From Rhyzopertha dominica (lineage: Eukaryota; Arthropoda; Insecta; Coleoptera; Bostrichidae), in assembly GCA_025024175.1 (NCBI GenBank), contig QCXZ01000064.1, forward strand, positions 45,653,325 to 45,717,324: 64,000 bases of DNA. Direction: 5' to 3'. Shown here piece after piece: positions 1 to 11,206 of this stretch; the first letter of the stretch is position 1, and each line of letters begins with the position of its first letter. A program made the translations under genes and the position numbers. The notes under the pieces are model-generated. The model had not been told where the DNA came from. It saw nothing but the letters and a program-made list of their open reading frames with translations, and did no database searches.

Positions 1-726
1 AGCTTGGATTTTCTAGCCAAGGTTTGGCTGTTTATTCACATTTTTGGGTGTTTAACTTTTCATTGTATGTGAATTAATTTTACATATGATTTACATAATA
101 ATGGTGTAAATAAGACCAATAAAAAAAGTCATCTATCCTATTTATTAAGCATTCCACCAAGAAGCCAAGGTAAGCCTGATCCGACAAAAAACATGATTTT
201 GAAATTACATGAAATCTTATATAGCTAATAAATATTTTATATTTTCTAGTTTCTTTGGGTACTCTGTTGCAAAATGAAGTAAAAAATACTAAGTATGTAT
301 GCTTAATTACTGCCTTCATCTAATCAAGCTTCTTTATATACAATAGCATTTATAGCAACAGTCTGCAAATGTAATAAATCAACTTAATCTGCAATTCTGG
401 CAGTTGACTGTCACTTATTTATTGGTTTTTATTTCTGACACTTTAAATCAAAATAAGGCAGATTATTAGTTTCTGATGTAACACTCAAAAGCAAAGCAAT
501 ATTTTGAGTAATAGGCAATATTATAAAAAAAAATTAAAAATGGCAATTCTATTTCAATCAATTCTAAAAATGTAGTAAAATACCCAATTCTATATGGTCT
601 TGTAATTACATCGACAAATCCAAATTGTCCATCAATGACAACTAATTCGTCTGTTAACATTTTACTCAATTACACTCCCTTACAAATATGGTAGTTAACT
701 AATCCTAAATAAGTAATGAAAATTAC

Positions 727-923
727 CATTTTTATAATTTCTGGGTATACAGGCTCTGTAAGAACTCCCCTGCCACCAGTTATGTAATCAACCAATTCAT
801 TTAGGGTGCACCTCTTGACTTCTTTACCCTTCAAGTCGGAAACGGGATCCATAAAATCGAATGCCACACAGCATTGCCGTAGTTTGCGAATAAAAAGCTC
901 TTCCTGTTCCGATGATGGAACAT
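727..923 (-). CDS. PPP2R5: PP2A B56 regulatory subunit, exon 2 (PPP2R5/widerborst family)
   Basis: Internal exon of the B56 (B') regulatory subunit, which places the PP2A core phosphatase on its substrates in cytoplasm and nucleus. The minus strand reads [15 protein letters not shown], then [12 protein letters not shown] and [13 protein letters not shown], the hallmark start of the B56 HEAT-repeat domain. The exon begins after a TTTCAG acceptor (ends 924) and stops at a GTAATT donor (721-726). The first codon is split: G from exon 1 (32,026-32,167) plus AT here gives Asp, and the phases agree. The remaining exons would lie left of the window. The family match is clear by eye; which B56 paralogue this is, I cannot say. 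Confidence 0.93.
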
Positions 924-3900
924 CTGAAACAGAAAAATTAAATTAATGATATTGAAGTAATACATTCCTTAGGAAAGTAACAGAAAATAATGTTCTAAGA
1001 AAATGAGGGTAACTTAATACCAATTTAATAACCCCATACCTTAAATTTCAATTGCACAATGCACAAATGTATACAAATTTGAAATCTGTATTATTTAAGT
1101 TAACATTTATGAAGCATGTATATTTTATTACTTTTACTACAATTGTTCATTATAGTAATTTCAAGAGGACATAAAGCAAGCTTCAGAAAATGTATTTGTT
1201 ATTTAAATATGTTGTTCTCCCTTGTTTGTGTTTAAGAAAGCTAGTTCTTAAAACAATGGATACGCTGGGTTGAGAAATAATTCCAAAAATATCTGTATTT
1301 TTATCTACTAAACAACAGTTATTACATTATGATTTTTGTCATCTTAGCGTTTTTGAAAAATATCTTCCCCTTCAATTTTAGTCTGATACATCTCTAAATA
1401 CAATTATGAATTATATAAAAATTGTAAGCTGTTCACAATTTATTTAAATTTAGATTATGACAGCGTACTTAATAGTGTTATAATGTGGGGAAACTAGCGC
1501 CAATGGATTAGGCAACTGACAGAAGTTTGCATGGTTGCATATCGTCATGTTCTAGTATGCACTTGAAAGTTACATGCCAGACAGGGAGATGGCTCTGAAA
1601 ACATTCAAGCATTTTCATCGAAAGGCCCACAAAAGCAGTCTGATTTGAAGCAAGTGAACAAAGTGATTTAAATGTTAGTGAATGAGTGTAGTGTTTCAAT
1701 TAAACTCAAATTAGTAGTTTGATAGTTTTGGGTATTTCAGTACTAATGAGTAAATAAAGGGATTTACGCTAGAAATACACATTTTTTGAACCCTTACTTG
1801 CTACAATATGTTATGGTTTTATATGCATCAGAAATTTGTTTGCTAACTTCAGTTTTCAATATTTTCCACAAATTTCCAGTGCTACGATTAACTATGGTCA
1901 ATAAGCTAGGGCTTTTGTTCTGGTTATTTGTAACTTTGATGTCTGACATTTTGACTTCTGTGCCACAAGTCAATTGTTTCTTCTTTGTTAATTTATTTGG
2001 CTATAATTTCAGATGAATAACATACAGCCGTGAAAGTTGAAAATGAATTGATCTAGAGCGATTGTGCATATGAGATAATTTATTTTTTGGTAGTATAACA
2101 ACTATCACTATTAGCCAAACAAATAACTGCCTCGTAACATGCGACCTTGTGGTGAAGAACATTACCTAGTTTTATAAGTTTCGCCGGAAAACCAGAAAAG
2201 TGTTACTATGAACCCAAAACATCAAAACATCGTCTCTTCTAAGCTCTTTCATTTTCAAAGACCACGATGGCACACATTCATTTTATTATATGAAAATGTG
2301 ACAAAAACAACAATAGGGCAAAATTGGAGGTTCCATAAACAAAAAATACCTTATCTGAATGTAAGCAGCAATGTATGTCAGCATTTGATAGAAACAGGTA
2401 TTTTTACACCAAAATTGGAGCAAAACATTCCATACCGCAAAAACAGAAGGAAGTAATAAGAAGCAATTCCTTATTTAAATGATAACACTTCCTTTCCTAC
2501 TGTACCAAAAATATGCACTTCTGATTGTATTAATCAAATGTAAGTAAGTGTGAGGAATATCACACTATTTTTGTTTGTACCCATATTATTTCGGCACGTT
2601 CATGTTTTACAGATTGGAGACTATTCATTATATATCAAATTCTGATTGACTGTACCACTAATGTGGAATCACATGATGATTTTTTTTACAAAATGTATTT
2701 CCATGTTTTGACAGCAATGTGAACACATTTCTGCATAACATATTTGCTAATTGATGGATTGGAAGATCACCAGAGCCACATAACAAATATTATTCAGTTA
2801 AGAAAAGGGTTAGAAAATTTCTACGTCGGCAGACATACTGTACAATTACTGTGGATGCTACCAAGTAAGTGGAAGGAAGAGTAAATATTTCATGTATCAA
2901 GTTTCAATAATATAACTATATTTTACTAGTTTTTAATTTAACATCGCTCTGAATATGTATATTTTTAGAGCAAAATAAATTAATTTTTTTATGTACTATG
3001 TGTACCTCCCCAGATAGATATTACTACAAATAAAAAAACTAGATTCAGACACAAGATAACCATACAGTAAAAGGATGACCTTGCTACGTCAAAACAAAGA
3101 TTTATAAAAATTAAGAGGTAAAAGTACATGACAAAGTATAAAAAGGAGTACCTTGGAATTTGAAAAGTAAACAAAATGTTAGATTCGAGCTACTGTGTCT
3201 AAAGTACGGTGTGCTACAAGTTAAAACTGTAAATATGTTATTTAAACTCTGTTTAAACAGTTCCTCAATATGTAACGGCTACAAAATAATATGTTCAACT
3301 TTATAAATACTGCAAGAAATGTTTCATATTCGAAAGTAAGTGAATTAATGATGACCTCTGGATTTGGTGTATCCTATGTGATCAAATGTTCCTTGGTCTA
3401 TAACTTGTTAATTTTTGTTGTTACGCTGTTACTAGGCAAAGTCGACTTTTTATTGTCTTGTATGGTCATGATCAATCATGATCAAATGAACATCTTACAT
3501 TCAACATGAAATTAAAGTTTTGGTTTCCAGTAACAAAATATAGGTAACACTCAGGGAAACTTCTGAGCTGTGAAATTAAAAAAAAATTCGTTATCACTCC
3601 TTATCTTAGCAATTTAACGACAAGTTATTGTATTATTATTGTATGAGAGAAATGCATTATTGTAATCAGGCCAACAAGTGACAATTATAAGTATGGCAAT
3701 ATGGAATGGTGAACGTTTTTGGGGACAATCCTCCTTAATGGGGGATGGTCACTTTATTCATTCTAAAAATGCAGGACGTAAAAGTTTTTAAAAACAAATT
3801 ACTTTTTACAATTTCGCATACAAAGATGATTTTGACCCCCACATTTGAATAAAACATAAATACAAATGTAGTGCACCCATGATAAAACTAAATTATAGGG

Positions 3901-6113
3901 GTAGTGGGGTGGTTTTTTTATGAGAAAAAACTGGTTGGCCATACATGCCATGGATAAAGAAATTACTATTTTATTTATATTAATGCAATATACCTATTTG
4001 TAAATGACCTATTGATTAGAATGGTTAGTACAAATTTTCAACACTTATTTTAAATTGTGTTTTTTAACACTATTAAGATACAATAACATAATGATTTACT
4101 AAAAATAGATTGCATTTGAATAATTTAAGATTGAGAATTCCATTAGCAATTAAATTGGTGGATACAAGTAAATAACAATTTTTGAGCTTTCGATAATAAA
4201 GATAATCAGTATAAATGAGAATTCCATTAGCAATTAAATTGGTGGATACAAGTAAATAACAATTTTTGAGCTTTCGATAATAAAGATAATCAGTATAGGT
4301 ATCTATGCTATTTTCCATTGTTACCAAATTTTGAGATTAAAATTATGAGAAAATATTTGAGGAGACAGGTAGAAATTTAAGATCCACACAAATTCAAGTT
4401 TGTTAAAAGATAGCAAGGGTATTAGTATAAAAATTGAAGGCTGTAAGTACACGAAGTAATTAATTTTGGACATTTTAATGGTGCAAAAACTAGTAAATAA
4501 TCAGATGACAAAAAATTGCACATTTCAATTCATATCAGCTATAATCTTTAAGCTTTGATTGGAGGCGCTTGTCAATCAGCACTTGCCTTTACTTTGGCAA
4601 CATATCACAACAGTTTGGCTTGTTTTACGAACTATTCATTCATTCATAATCCATTTTTAAGTTTACCTCAATGGATAAAGCTAAAGTGCTTCATTAATGC
4701 CAAGTCCCTAAAGTCAACAGCAATGGCATAATGAACCATTTATTCCAAAGCTATTTGATCAAAGTATGTCTCCAAAGCAATAAACGCCGATGACGTCAAA
4801 ATACATAAAACGATCTAGCCTGTATCTCACTAAATAATGATCATTTAGGACAAAATTATCAAGCGTCGTTTTCCCGTTAGAAAGATATCTTGGAGCTAGT
4901 TGATCTGTGCATCGAAACTTTGAAAATTCAAAACTATTTTTAATGGATTGAGGATATTTTCGTGTCGCCTAAAAATAAACCGTACATAGGACGTGAATCA
5001 TTTTCCGTATGCCCAGACAGAATTTACGTTTTCCTGATCTATAAAAATACCCGCGTGCAGAAATAAATAGCTGAATAAGTTAATAACTCAACAATTAAAT
5101 AAAAGTCACAATAAAAAAGCCGAACAAGACCTATGAACAGGATCCGTTGCATCTCTATCGTCAATGCAGTATAAGGTGATAACGACCTACTGTCGATAGG
5201 TCTAAACCAACCAATCCTACCAGAGGACGGTTATTTTGGACTCTCACGTCCAAAACATTAACTTTAGAAGATCCTAGCTCCCCAGTAAAGCTCTAATAGT
5301 ATTTTGGTGAATTTAACTAATCAATTTCTGATTTTTATAAATGTTTGTTGCAAAAGATACCTGTTGACGGGGACACGTCTTGCCTTTCGTTTTGGGGAAC
5401 ATTCTGTGCAATACTAGTGATGGTCAGTATCATCTAGCGTTGCCGATAGGACAGCACTACGTACTGGTAGGAGTAGAACCCTGTACATACGTATTTTACA
5501 GTTCCTTTAAGCGACCAATACAACAGCTGGATGGAAAGCTTAGGTGAGATTGTGACACATCACATGAATTATATCATACAAGCAGGTGGTGGCGGCGAAA
5601 CAAATGATATCGAAATAGAAATAGACACGACGTAAAAATTAAATAGTGAAACAAAATGTTCGACATTCTAATAGACAACTGAAATGATGGTTTAAAGAAC
5701 TATGGTCAGCGGAAATTAGAATCAAGTGTGTTACTTTAATTAAGGTAAGTCATCAATTAGCGTTTTTTGATCTCTATTCATTATGCAAAATTGTTATTTT
5801 TAACTTCAATGTGTGACTGAAGTATTCAGACAACGGTAGAAGAATAGATGCAGGTACCTGCTACTTCGGCAATGGAGAATCATCCGTTGAATGTGTATAG
5901 GTACGACTCCACTGACGAGAACTTAGGGCTGCATTTGGCCCGCCCATGGTTGCCCACTGGGCACATCGATAGTAGGACTAGGGAGCTTCATGCTCCCACT
6001 CATTCTTGTACGCTTCGTACTTGAATCTCAACCGCAAGTATAATAATTCTCATGCGCACGAGTTTACAGGTATATTTGAGAAACGCTTCAATACCTTTAT
6101 AAAATTTTCATTA
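924..6113. other. Left part of PPP2R5 intron 1, no gene seen
   Basis: AT-rich DNA with only short chance ORFs, none with a recognisable domain or a convincing splice context. An 84-bp tandem duplication lies at 4,133-4,297. A somewhat more GC-rich stretch lies near 5,870-6,060, with no signal I could name. Confidence 0.6.
4133..4297. repeat. 84-bp tandem duplication (two units)
   Basis: Two consecutive, essentially identical units starting with GAGAATTCCATTAGC at 4,133 and 4,217. The period is 84, a multiple of three, so it also makes a minus-strand ORF appear to encode a repeated peptide; there is no other sign that this ORF is real. It is a recent local duplication inside the intron. Confidence 0.9.
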
Positions 6114-7093
6114 TACAGGATGTTCACAACTGCCGTAGACTAATGATCTAAATGGGGAGGTTTTATGAGTTTTTGAGTAGAATTTTGTTGTGTTTACAAA
6201 ATACAGTTGAACATCAGCAGACGAAGATAACGACTACAAGTTTGTTATTTTTAATAGAACGACTCCATTTTTTATATAGCGCACTCGATTAAAGGAATCG
6301 AATTAAACAAAAAAGTACTAAGGTGCCACTACCCTGTTTTGAGAAGTCTCATGTAGAATAATTGCTGTTCACGAAATAGTCTACAATAGCTAACCTTTTT
6401 ATTTGACGTCTAAGATTAGTGTTTTAAATGGAAAAGTTTCATGAATTTTTCAGAAGCATTCTGTGGTGTTCACAAAAAAAAACCAATTGAACATCAACTG
6501 ACCGAAATATCTACTACAAGTTTGTTATTTTTAATAGAACCGCGCATTCGACTAAAAGAGCCAAATTAAACAAAAAAGTACTAAGGTACCACTAACCTAC
6601 AGTCATTTGTTTTTGAGATATCTAATGTTAAATAATTGCTGTTCACGAAACAGTCTACAATAGCTAACTCCTTTATTTGACGTCGCGTCGTACACTAGTA
6701 GTTTAGATAGGGGACATAATGAATTTTTGAGAAGAATATTGTGGTGTTTACAAAAAACAACTGAACATCAACTAACCGAAATATCTACTACAAATTTCGT
6801 GAACAGTAATTATTTATTACTTTTTTTATTATTTATTAATCAGATATCTCAAAACAATGACTGTACGGCAGTGGTACCTTAGTACTTTTTGATTAATTTG
6901 ACACCCTTAATCGAATGCGCTACAAAAATGGGGTAGTTATATTTAAAATAACAAACTTGTAGTAGATATCTCGGTCAGTTGATGTTCAATTGTTTTTTTC
7001 TTAAAAATTCATGAAACTTCCCCATTTAAACTACTAGTCTACGACGACAAGTACAGTAGTTAGCTATTGTATACTGTTACAGTGAACACCGTA
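6114..7093. repeat. Foldback element of three direct units and one inverted unit
   Basis: Units of about 277 bp start near 6,174, 6,450 and 6,729; each contains a version of GAACATCAACTGACCG and of AAAAAAGTACTAAGGT. A fourth unit at about 6,817-7,060 is inverted. The left end (TATACAGGATGTTCAC) and right end (GTGAACACCGTATAC) are inverted copies of each other, so the whole may be one TA-flanked TIR element. It abuts the next TIR element at 7,096. No transposase is present. Confidence 0.75.
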
Positions 7094-7095
7094 TA

Positions 7096-7724
7096 CAGGG
7101 TGATTTTTTGAAAACTTCACACCTTAAATAACTATAAATAAAGGAAAAATTTAAAATTTTGCAAAAACAGGTAAACTTTTGTTTGCAGGGGGACAACTTT
7201 TGAGATAAGTTTTTAATGGATAGCGCTTACCCTCTTAGCGGGGTAGATACCCCTTCAAAAATTTTAAATGAAACTACCCATCTTACGATACATCATTTAA
7301 AAGCTTATTACACAAGGAGTCTTGCCATGTAATTAGTTTTACTATTTTTTACCCATTGACGGGGTAGTGGGTCAAAAAGTGCATTGTAGCAAGTGGCTTA
7401 TAAAATGGAATATTTTGGACTTTTTTTAACAAAATTTATTGTCTTGCAGTTACAATAAAAATTGTCCTTACTTAAGCCTAAAAAACTTGTTAAAAATAAT
7501 TGTTACACCTAAGCAAAATGCCAAAAATACTTAAAATTTTCTTTCGACATTACTTGATATTGCAACTCGACAGTTTATACTGAATTGGCTAAATAGCTAT
7601 CCATTAAAAACTTATCTCAAAAGTTGTCCCCCTGCAAACAAAAGTTTACCTGTTTTTGCAAATTTTTAAATTTTTGCTATATTTAAAGTTATTTAAGGTG
7701 TGAAGTTTTCAAAAAATCACCCTG
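7096..7724. mobile_element. Non-autonomous TIR element (MITE) with long inverted arms and TA target site
   Basis: Terminal inverted repeats of roughly 130 bp begin CAGGGTGATTTTTTGAAAAC on the left and end with its reverse complement at 7,724. TA dinucleotides flank both ends (7,094-7,095 and 7,725-7,726), as in Tc1/mariner-type insertions. The 629-bp body has no coding capacity. Confidence 0.85.
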
Positions 7725-7810
7725 TATACCCACAAATTGCAAAGGTGCAAAAAAGCCATTACGGCACTTTCTGTTCTGCAATGTTTTTATATTTTACGCG
7801 TACCTACAAT

Positions 7811-8905
7811 ACAGGGTGATTTTTAGCCTACATTTCCCCATTAATAAAGAAACCGTTTGGTTGGTGTGAGTGCCAGCATTGAGGAATTATGGAGATGCGA
7901 ACTTGCACCAGAGAAATGTCCAGTATGACATTCTACGTTTCGAGAATATCATAGAGTATTCTGGAAGATTCAATAGAAGAGTATAGAATCTACAAGTGTA
8001 GCAGTTTGCCGAAACCGTCTCCAGGTGGGAAACTCAAAAATCGATGTTTCGACAAGGTTAGAAAATCATCTAGAAAATTTGACAGAAGACTAGAGAATGT
8101 GTTATATTACCGAAACTATCNCGCGATGGAAAAGAAAATCGAAGTTTCGAGAAGTCATAAGACGTTCTGGAAAAAACGTTTCGAGGTTAGTAAGTTCTAG
8201 AACTCCCAAGTGTGGCACATTGCCGTAACCGTCGGGGGGTGGAGATGTAGAAAATCGACGTTTCGAGAAAGTCGTAGAAAATTCTAGAACATTTAATAGA
8301 AGACGAGACTCCCAACTGTGGCAAATTGCCGAACACGTCTCGCAGTGGAGGTGTTGAAAATTAAAGTTTTGAGAAGGTCATCTTGAGATTACCACAATTT
8401 CTAGACATTTATGCAATCTTCCACAACTGTATATAATATTTAACATTCTACAAAGTTCTTTATTAGTAGTTACAAACTTTGTATATAAATGGTATTTTGT
8501 TTATCTGTATATGTTCACTTTTCTCTGCAACCCCTAATGCACACACTGATGGTTGTAGGGGTGGATAGCCACATTGCCCCATTGATAATGAAGCACTTTG
8601 AGTAAGGTGGCTGTGAGCATGGGGGTGCGAACTTACAGCTGATTTCCTTGGGAATATTCTACGTTTCGAGATTCTGGAAATTCGAGAGAAGACTATAGAA
8701 CCAACCGTCTCGCAGGGGGGACTGGAATGTTTGACCTTTCGAAAATGTCATAGAATGTTCTGGAAGATTCAATAGAAGACAGCAAAATCCTCAAGTGCGG
8801 CAGTTTGCCGCAACCGTCTCGCAGTGGGGAACGCAAAAATCGACGTTTATATAAGTCATAGAACATTCTAAAGCATTCAATAGAAAACGAAAGACCTCCC
8901 AAGTG
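7811..8905. repeat. Degenerate tandem repeat of about 110 bp in two blocks
   Basis: Units carry GTTTCGAGAA, a TCATAGAATGTTCTGGAA-like stretch, AATAGAAGAC, and GTGGCAGTTTGCCG with CCGTCTCGCAG. They recur near 7,938, 8,046, 8,137, 8,250 and 8,360, and again at about 8,660-8,900. The leader at 7,811 (ATTTTTAGCCTACATTTCCCC) has a diverged counterpart at about 8,560, so a larger unit of several hundred bp seems to have been duplicated. The short ORFs here are by-products of the repeat. Confidence 0.75.
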
Positions 8906-8977
8906 TTTCTAGAACTTTCATTATTTTTGAAGTAATATCTAAATACGAGGGTGAATGCTTTCAGCGTCCATAATATA

Positions 8978-10215
8978 ATAAGATAATATTTTGTCGGATA
9001 GATCGCTATCTCTTGAAAACACTGACAAGAAAATAATAGTCTGACGTTTCGATTACACCTGTAATCTTTGTCAAAGACGAAGAACCTCAAAATTTGCCTG
9101 ACACAAGTTCAAATAAAATTTTGAAAGTAAATAAACAAATCACCAAGGATGCGAGACGTCATAGAAACAACGTGCCAACCTGATAAAAAGGAACCTAACG
9201 ATGAAAAAGGAACTACCTACCTACTAGATATACACGAACTACTTGATAAAAGATAACTACAAAATAGCCTTCCAAATGTCACCTAACTCATAATTTCCAC
9301 AATCCCTATTAAAATTATTAGTATTCCTACAAATTTCTATAGCTTCTTTTATTAGACGTTTGTGATAATATTTTTCTCTATGTAAAATTTTTGTTTTATC
9401 AAAATCAATCATGTGTCTAGTCAAATATGAGTGTTCAGCTATGGAAGATTTATCTATCTGTTGCAACCTAGTAGCACGTATGTGTTCTTTCAAACGCGTA
9501 CCTACTTTTCTTTTTGTTTGACCTATGTAACACTTTCCGCAAGAACAAATAATTTTGTTCCTTCACTCTCCAAATGTACTTTATCTTTAGTAGAACTTAA
9601 AATTTTATCTAAATTATTATATGTACTATCAACAACTAAAATATCGTGTTTTCTAAGCATCCTCTTTAATTTTTAACTAAAAGAAAAGTAGGTACGCGTT
9701 TGAAAGAACACATACGTGCTACTAGGTTGCAACAGATAGATAAATCTTCCATAGCTGAACACTCATATTTGACTAGACACATGATTGATTTTGATAAAAC
9801 AAAATTTTTCATAGAGAAAAATATTATCACAAACGTCTAATAAAAGAAGCTATAGAAATTTGTAGGAATACTAATAATTTTAATAGGGATTGTGGAAATT
9901 ATGAGTTAGGTGACATTTGGAAGGCTATTTTGTAGTTATCTTTTATCAAGTAGTTCGTGTATATCTAGTAGGTAGGTAGTTCCTTTTTCATCGTTAGGTT
10001 CCTTTTTTATCAGGTTGGCACGTTGTTTCTATGACGTCTCGCATCCTTGGTGATTTGTTTATTTACTTTCAAAATTTTGTTTGAACTTGTGTCAGGCAAA
10101 TTTTGAGGTTCTTCGTCTTTGACAAAGATTACAGGTGTAATCGAAACGTCAGACTATTAATTTTTTGTCAGTGTTTTCGAGAGACAGCGATCTATCCGAC
10201 AAAATATTATCTTAT
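8978..10215. mobile_element. Penelope-like element, head-to-head inverted pair
   Basis: Two arms of about 537 bp (8,978-9,514 and 9,679-10,215) are reverse complements with only a few differences. A 164-bp spacer separates them. The left arm plus spacer encode, on the minus strand, the GIY-YIG endonuclease end of a Penelope-like retrotransposon and its 3' untranslated tail. The right arm carries the same 3' part on the plus strand, 5'-truncated 164 bp further in. Paired partial inverted copies are a known feature of Penelope-like elements. The reverse transcriptase is missing from both. Confidence 0.85.
9257..9676 (-). pseudogene. Penelope-like GIY-YIG endonuclease remnant
   Basis: The minus strand reads a stretch with KHDILVVDSTYNNLDKIL, then, after a frame change near 9,560, CSCGKCYIGQTKRKVGTRL followed by KEHIRATRL, IAEHSYLTRH and IDFDKTKIL. 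CYIGQT with the downstream Arg matches the GIY-YIG nuclease that sits C-terminal to the reverse transcriptase in Penelope-like elements and nicks the target. The upstream RT is absent and the frame is broken, so this is a dead 5'-truncated copy. The same C-terminal coding sequence is repeated in inverse orientation at 9,679-9,940. Confidence 0.85.
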
Positions 10216-10696
10216 AATATCTAAATATTTAGGCGTTTAGTTAAAAGTTGAAATATACACATTTGGTTAGAAATAAGACTACCATTTGGCTCAGATAATT
10301 AATATTTCCGTATTTGATATTTCATATTCGATATTCTATGCTAGCAAAACCGCGGCCTAGTTTTACATCAATAATTATGCCAAAAAAGTACAAAATTGCA
10401 CAAAGAATACAATTTACACCGTTTTTCAAGTGCCAAAAGATGAAAAAGCTCACGAACAATTCTTACTATTTTTAAATTAAAAGAACGCCAAATTTTTCTA
10501 CAATGCATCAGACGTTTCCACGTTAAAATTACAAGTGTATAAAAATACAACATACCCACATTTTTTTTGTGAATACCCATTATTTTGTAGTAATCACGTC
10601 GTTAACAGATAGATGGAGTAGGAATTGTTCTGATTAACGAGAAAGCGAAGCCGTGCGCAGTCGAGAGATAAAAGTGTTAAGAATATTTTATTTGTA

Positions 10697-11206
10697 TCTC
10701 ATAGGAATACTTCCACTCAGGATACCGAATAAACGATTCCGAAGCGTCCCTGGTTTTGCCGGCGAATTCAAGCTTTAACGTATTGCCGATAGGTGGCGCC
10801 CCATGTTAAGTGTTTAATTTTTGAATAAGTTAAGCACAATGTGACACAATTTCCTTCTTACTGGTTAAACGTTAAAAAACGTTCAAAAGTAGCTGAAACT
10901 TGTGACACAGTACTTAATTTAAAAAATGGAGCACCTAACCTTATCCGTGTTGAAACTGTTCAGCGCATATTGAAAGTTTATATAACATATTCCTATGTCA
11001 CGTCTTCCTATTGCATGATCATTATTATGTGTTTCATATTGAATAAGACGATAAAAAATGTAAAAATCTTACACTTCTAAGTTGCTGCCATCTACCGGCG
11101 TCATTTGAAACCTCCATCGCCCTCTTTCTAAAAGAGGACCATTGTGTAGCGTGACAGATGGCAAAGTTCGTAATCCTTTTAAGTGGAGTTATCCGTAGTA
11201 CCTCAA
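10697..11206 (-). mobile_element. TIR repeat family, copy A (internally deleted)
   Basis: In reverse complement this copy shares with 29,246-30,318 the end ACTACGGATAACT, the GATGGCAGCAACTTA block, the TAGGAAGACGTGACATAGGA block, and the far-end GGCGCCACCTATCGGCAAT block. It is about half the length of copy C, because the centre is missing. There is no ORF of note. Which superfamily owns it is unknown to me. Confidence 0.75.

Noticed and set aside
466..669. Minus-strand 67-codon ORF (LVVIDGQFGFVDVITRPYRIG) just after PPP2R5 exon 2
   Set aside because: It does not match the expected next B56 residues (which follow the YPE..M segment), has no acceptor in the right phase, and its length is ordinary for AT-rich DNA.
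4073..4327. Minus-strand ORF encoding a doubled peptide
   Set aside because: The doubling comes from the 84-bp tandem duplication, whose length is a multiple of three.
8006..8200. Plus ORF rich in Lys and Arg
   Set aside because: Lies wholly within the 110-bp degenerate satellite and contains an N.
6174..8905. CRISPR-like regular repeats
   Set aside because: Units are 110-277 bp, diverged, without short unique spacers, in a eukaryotic intron with no cas genes.
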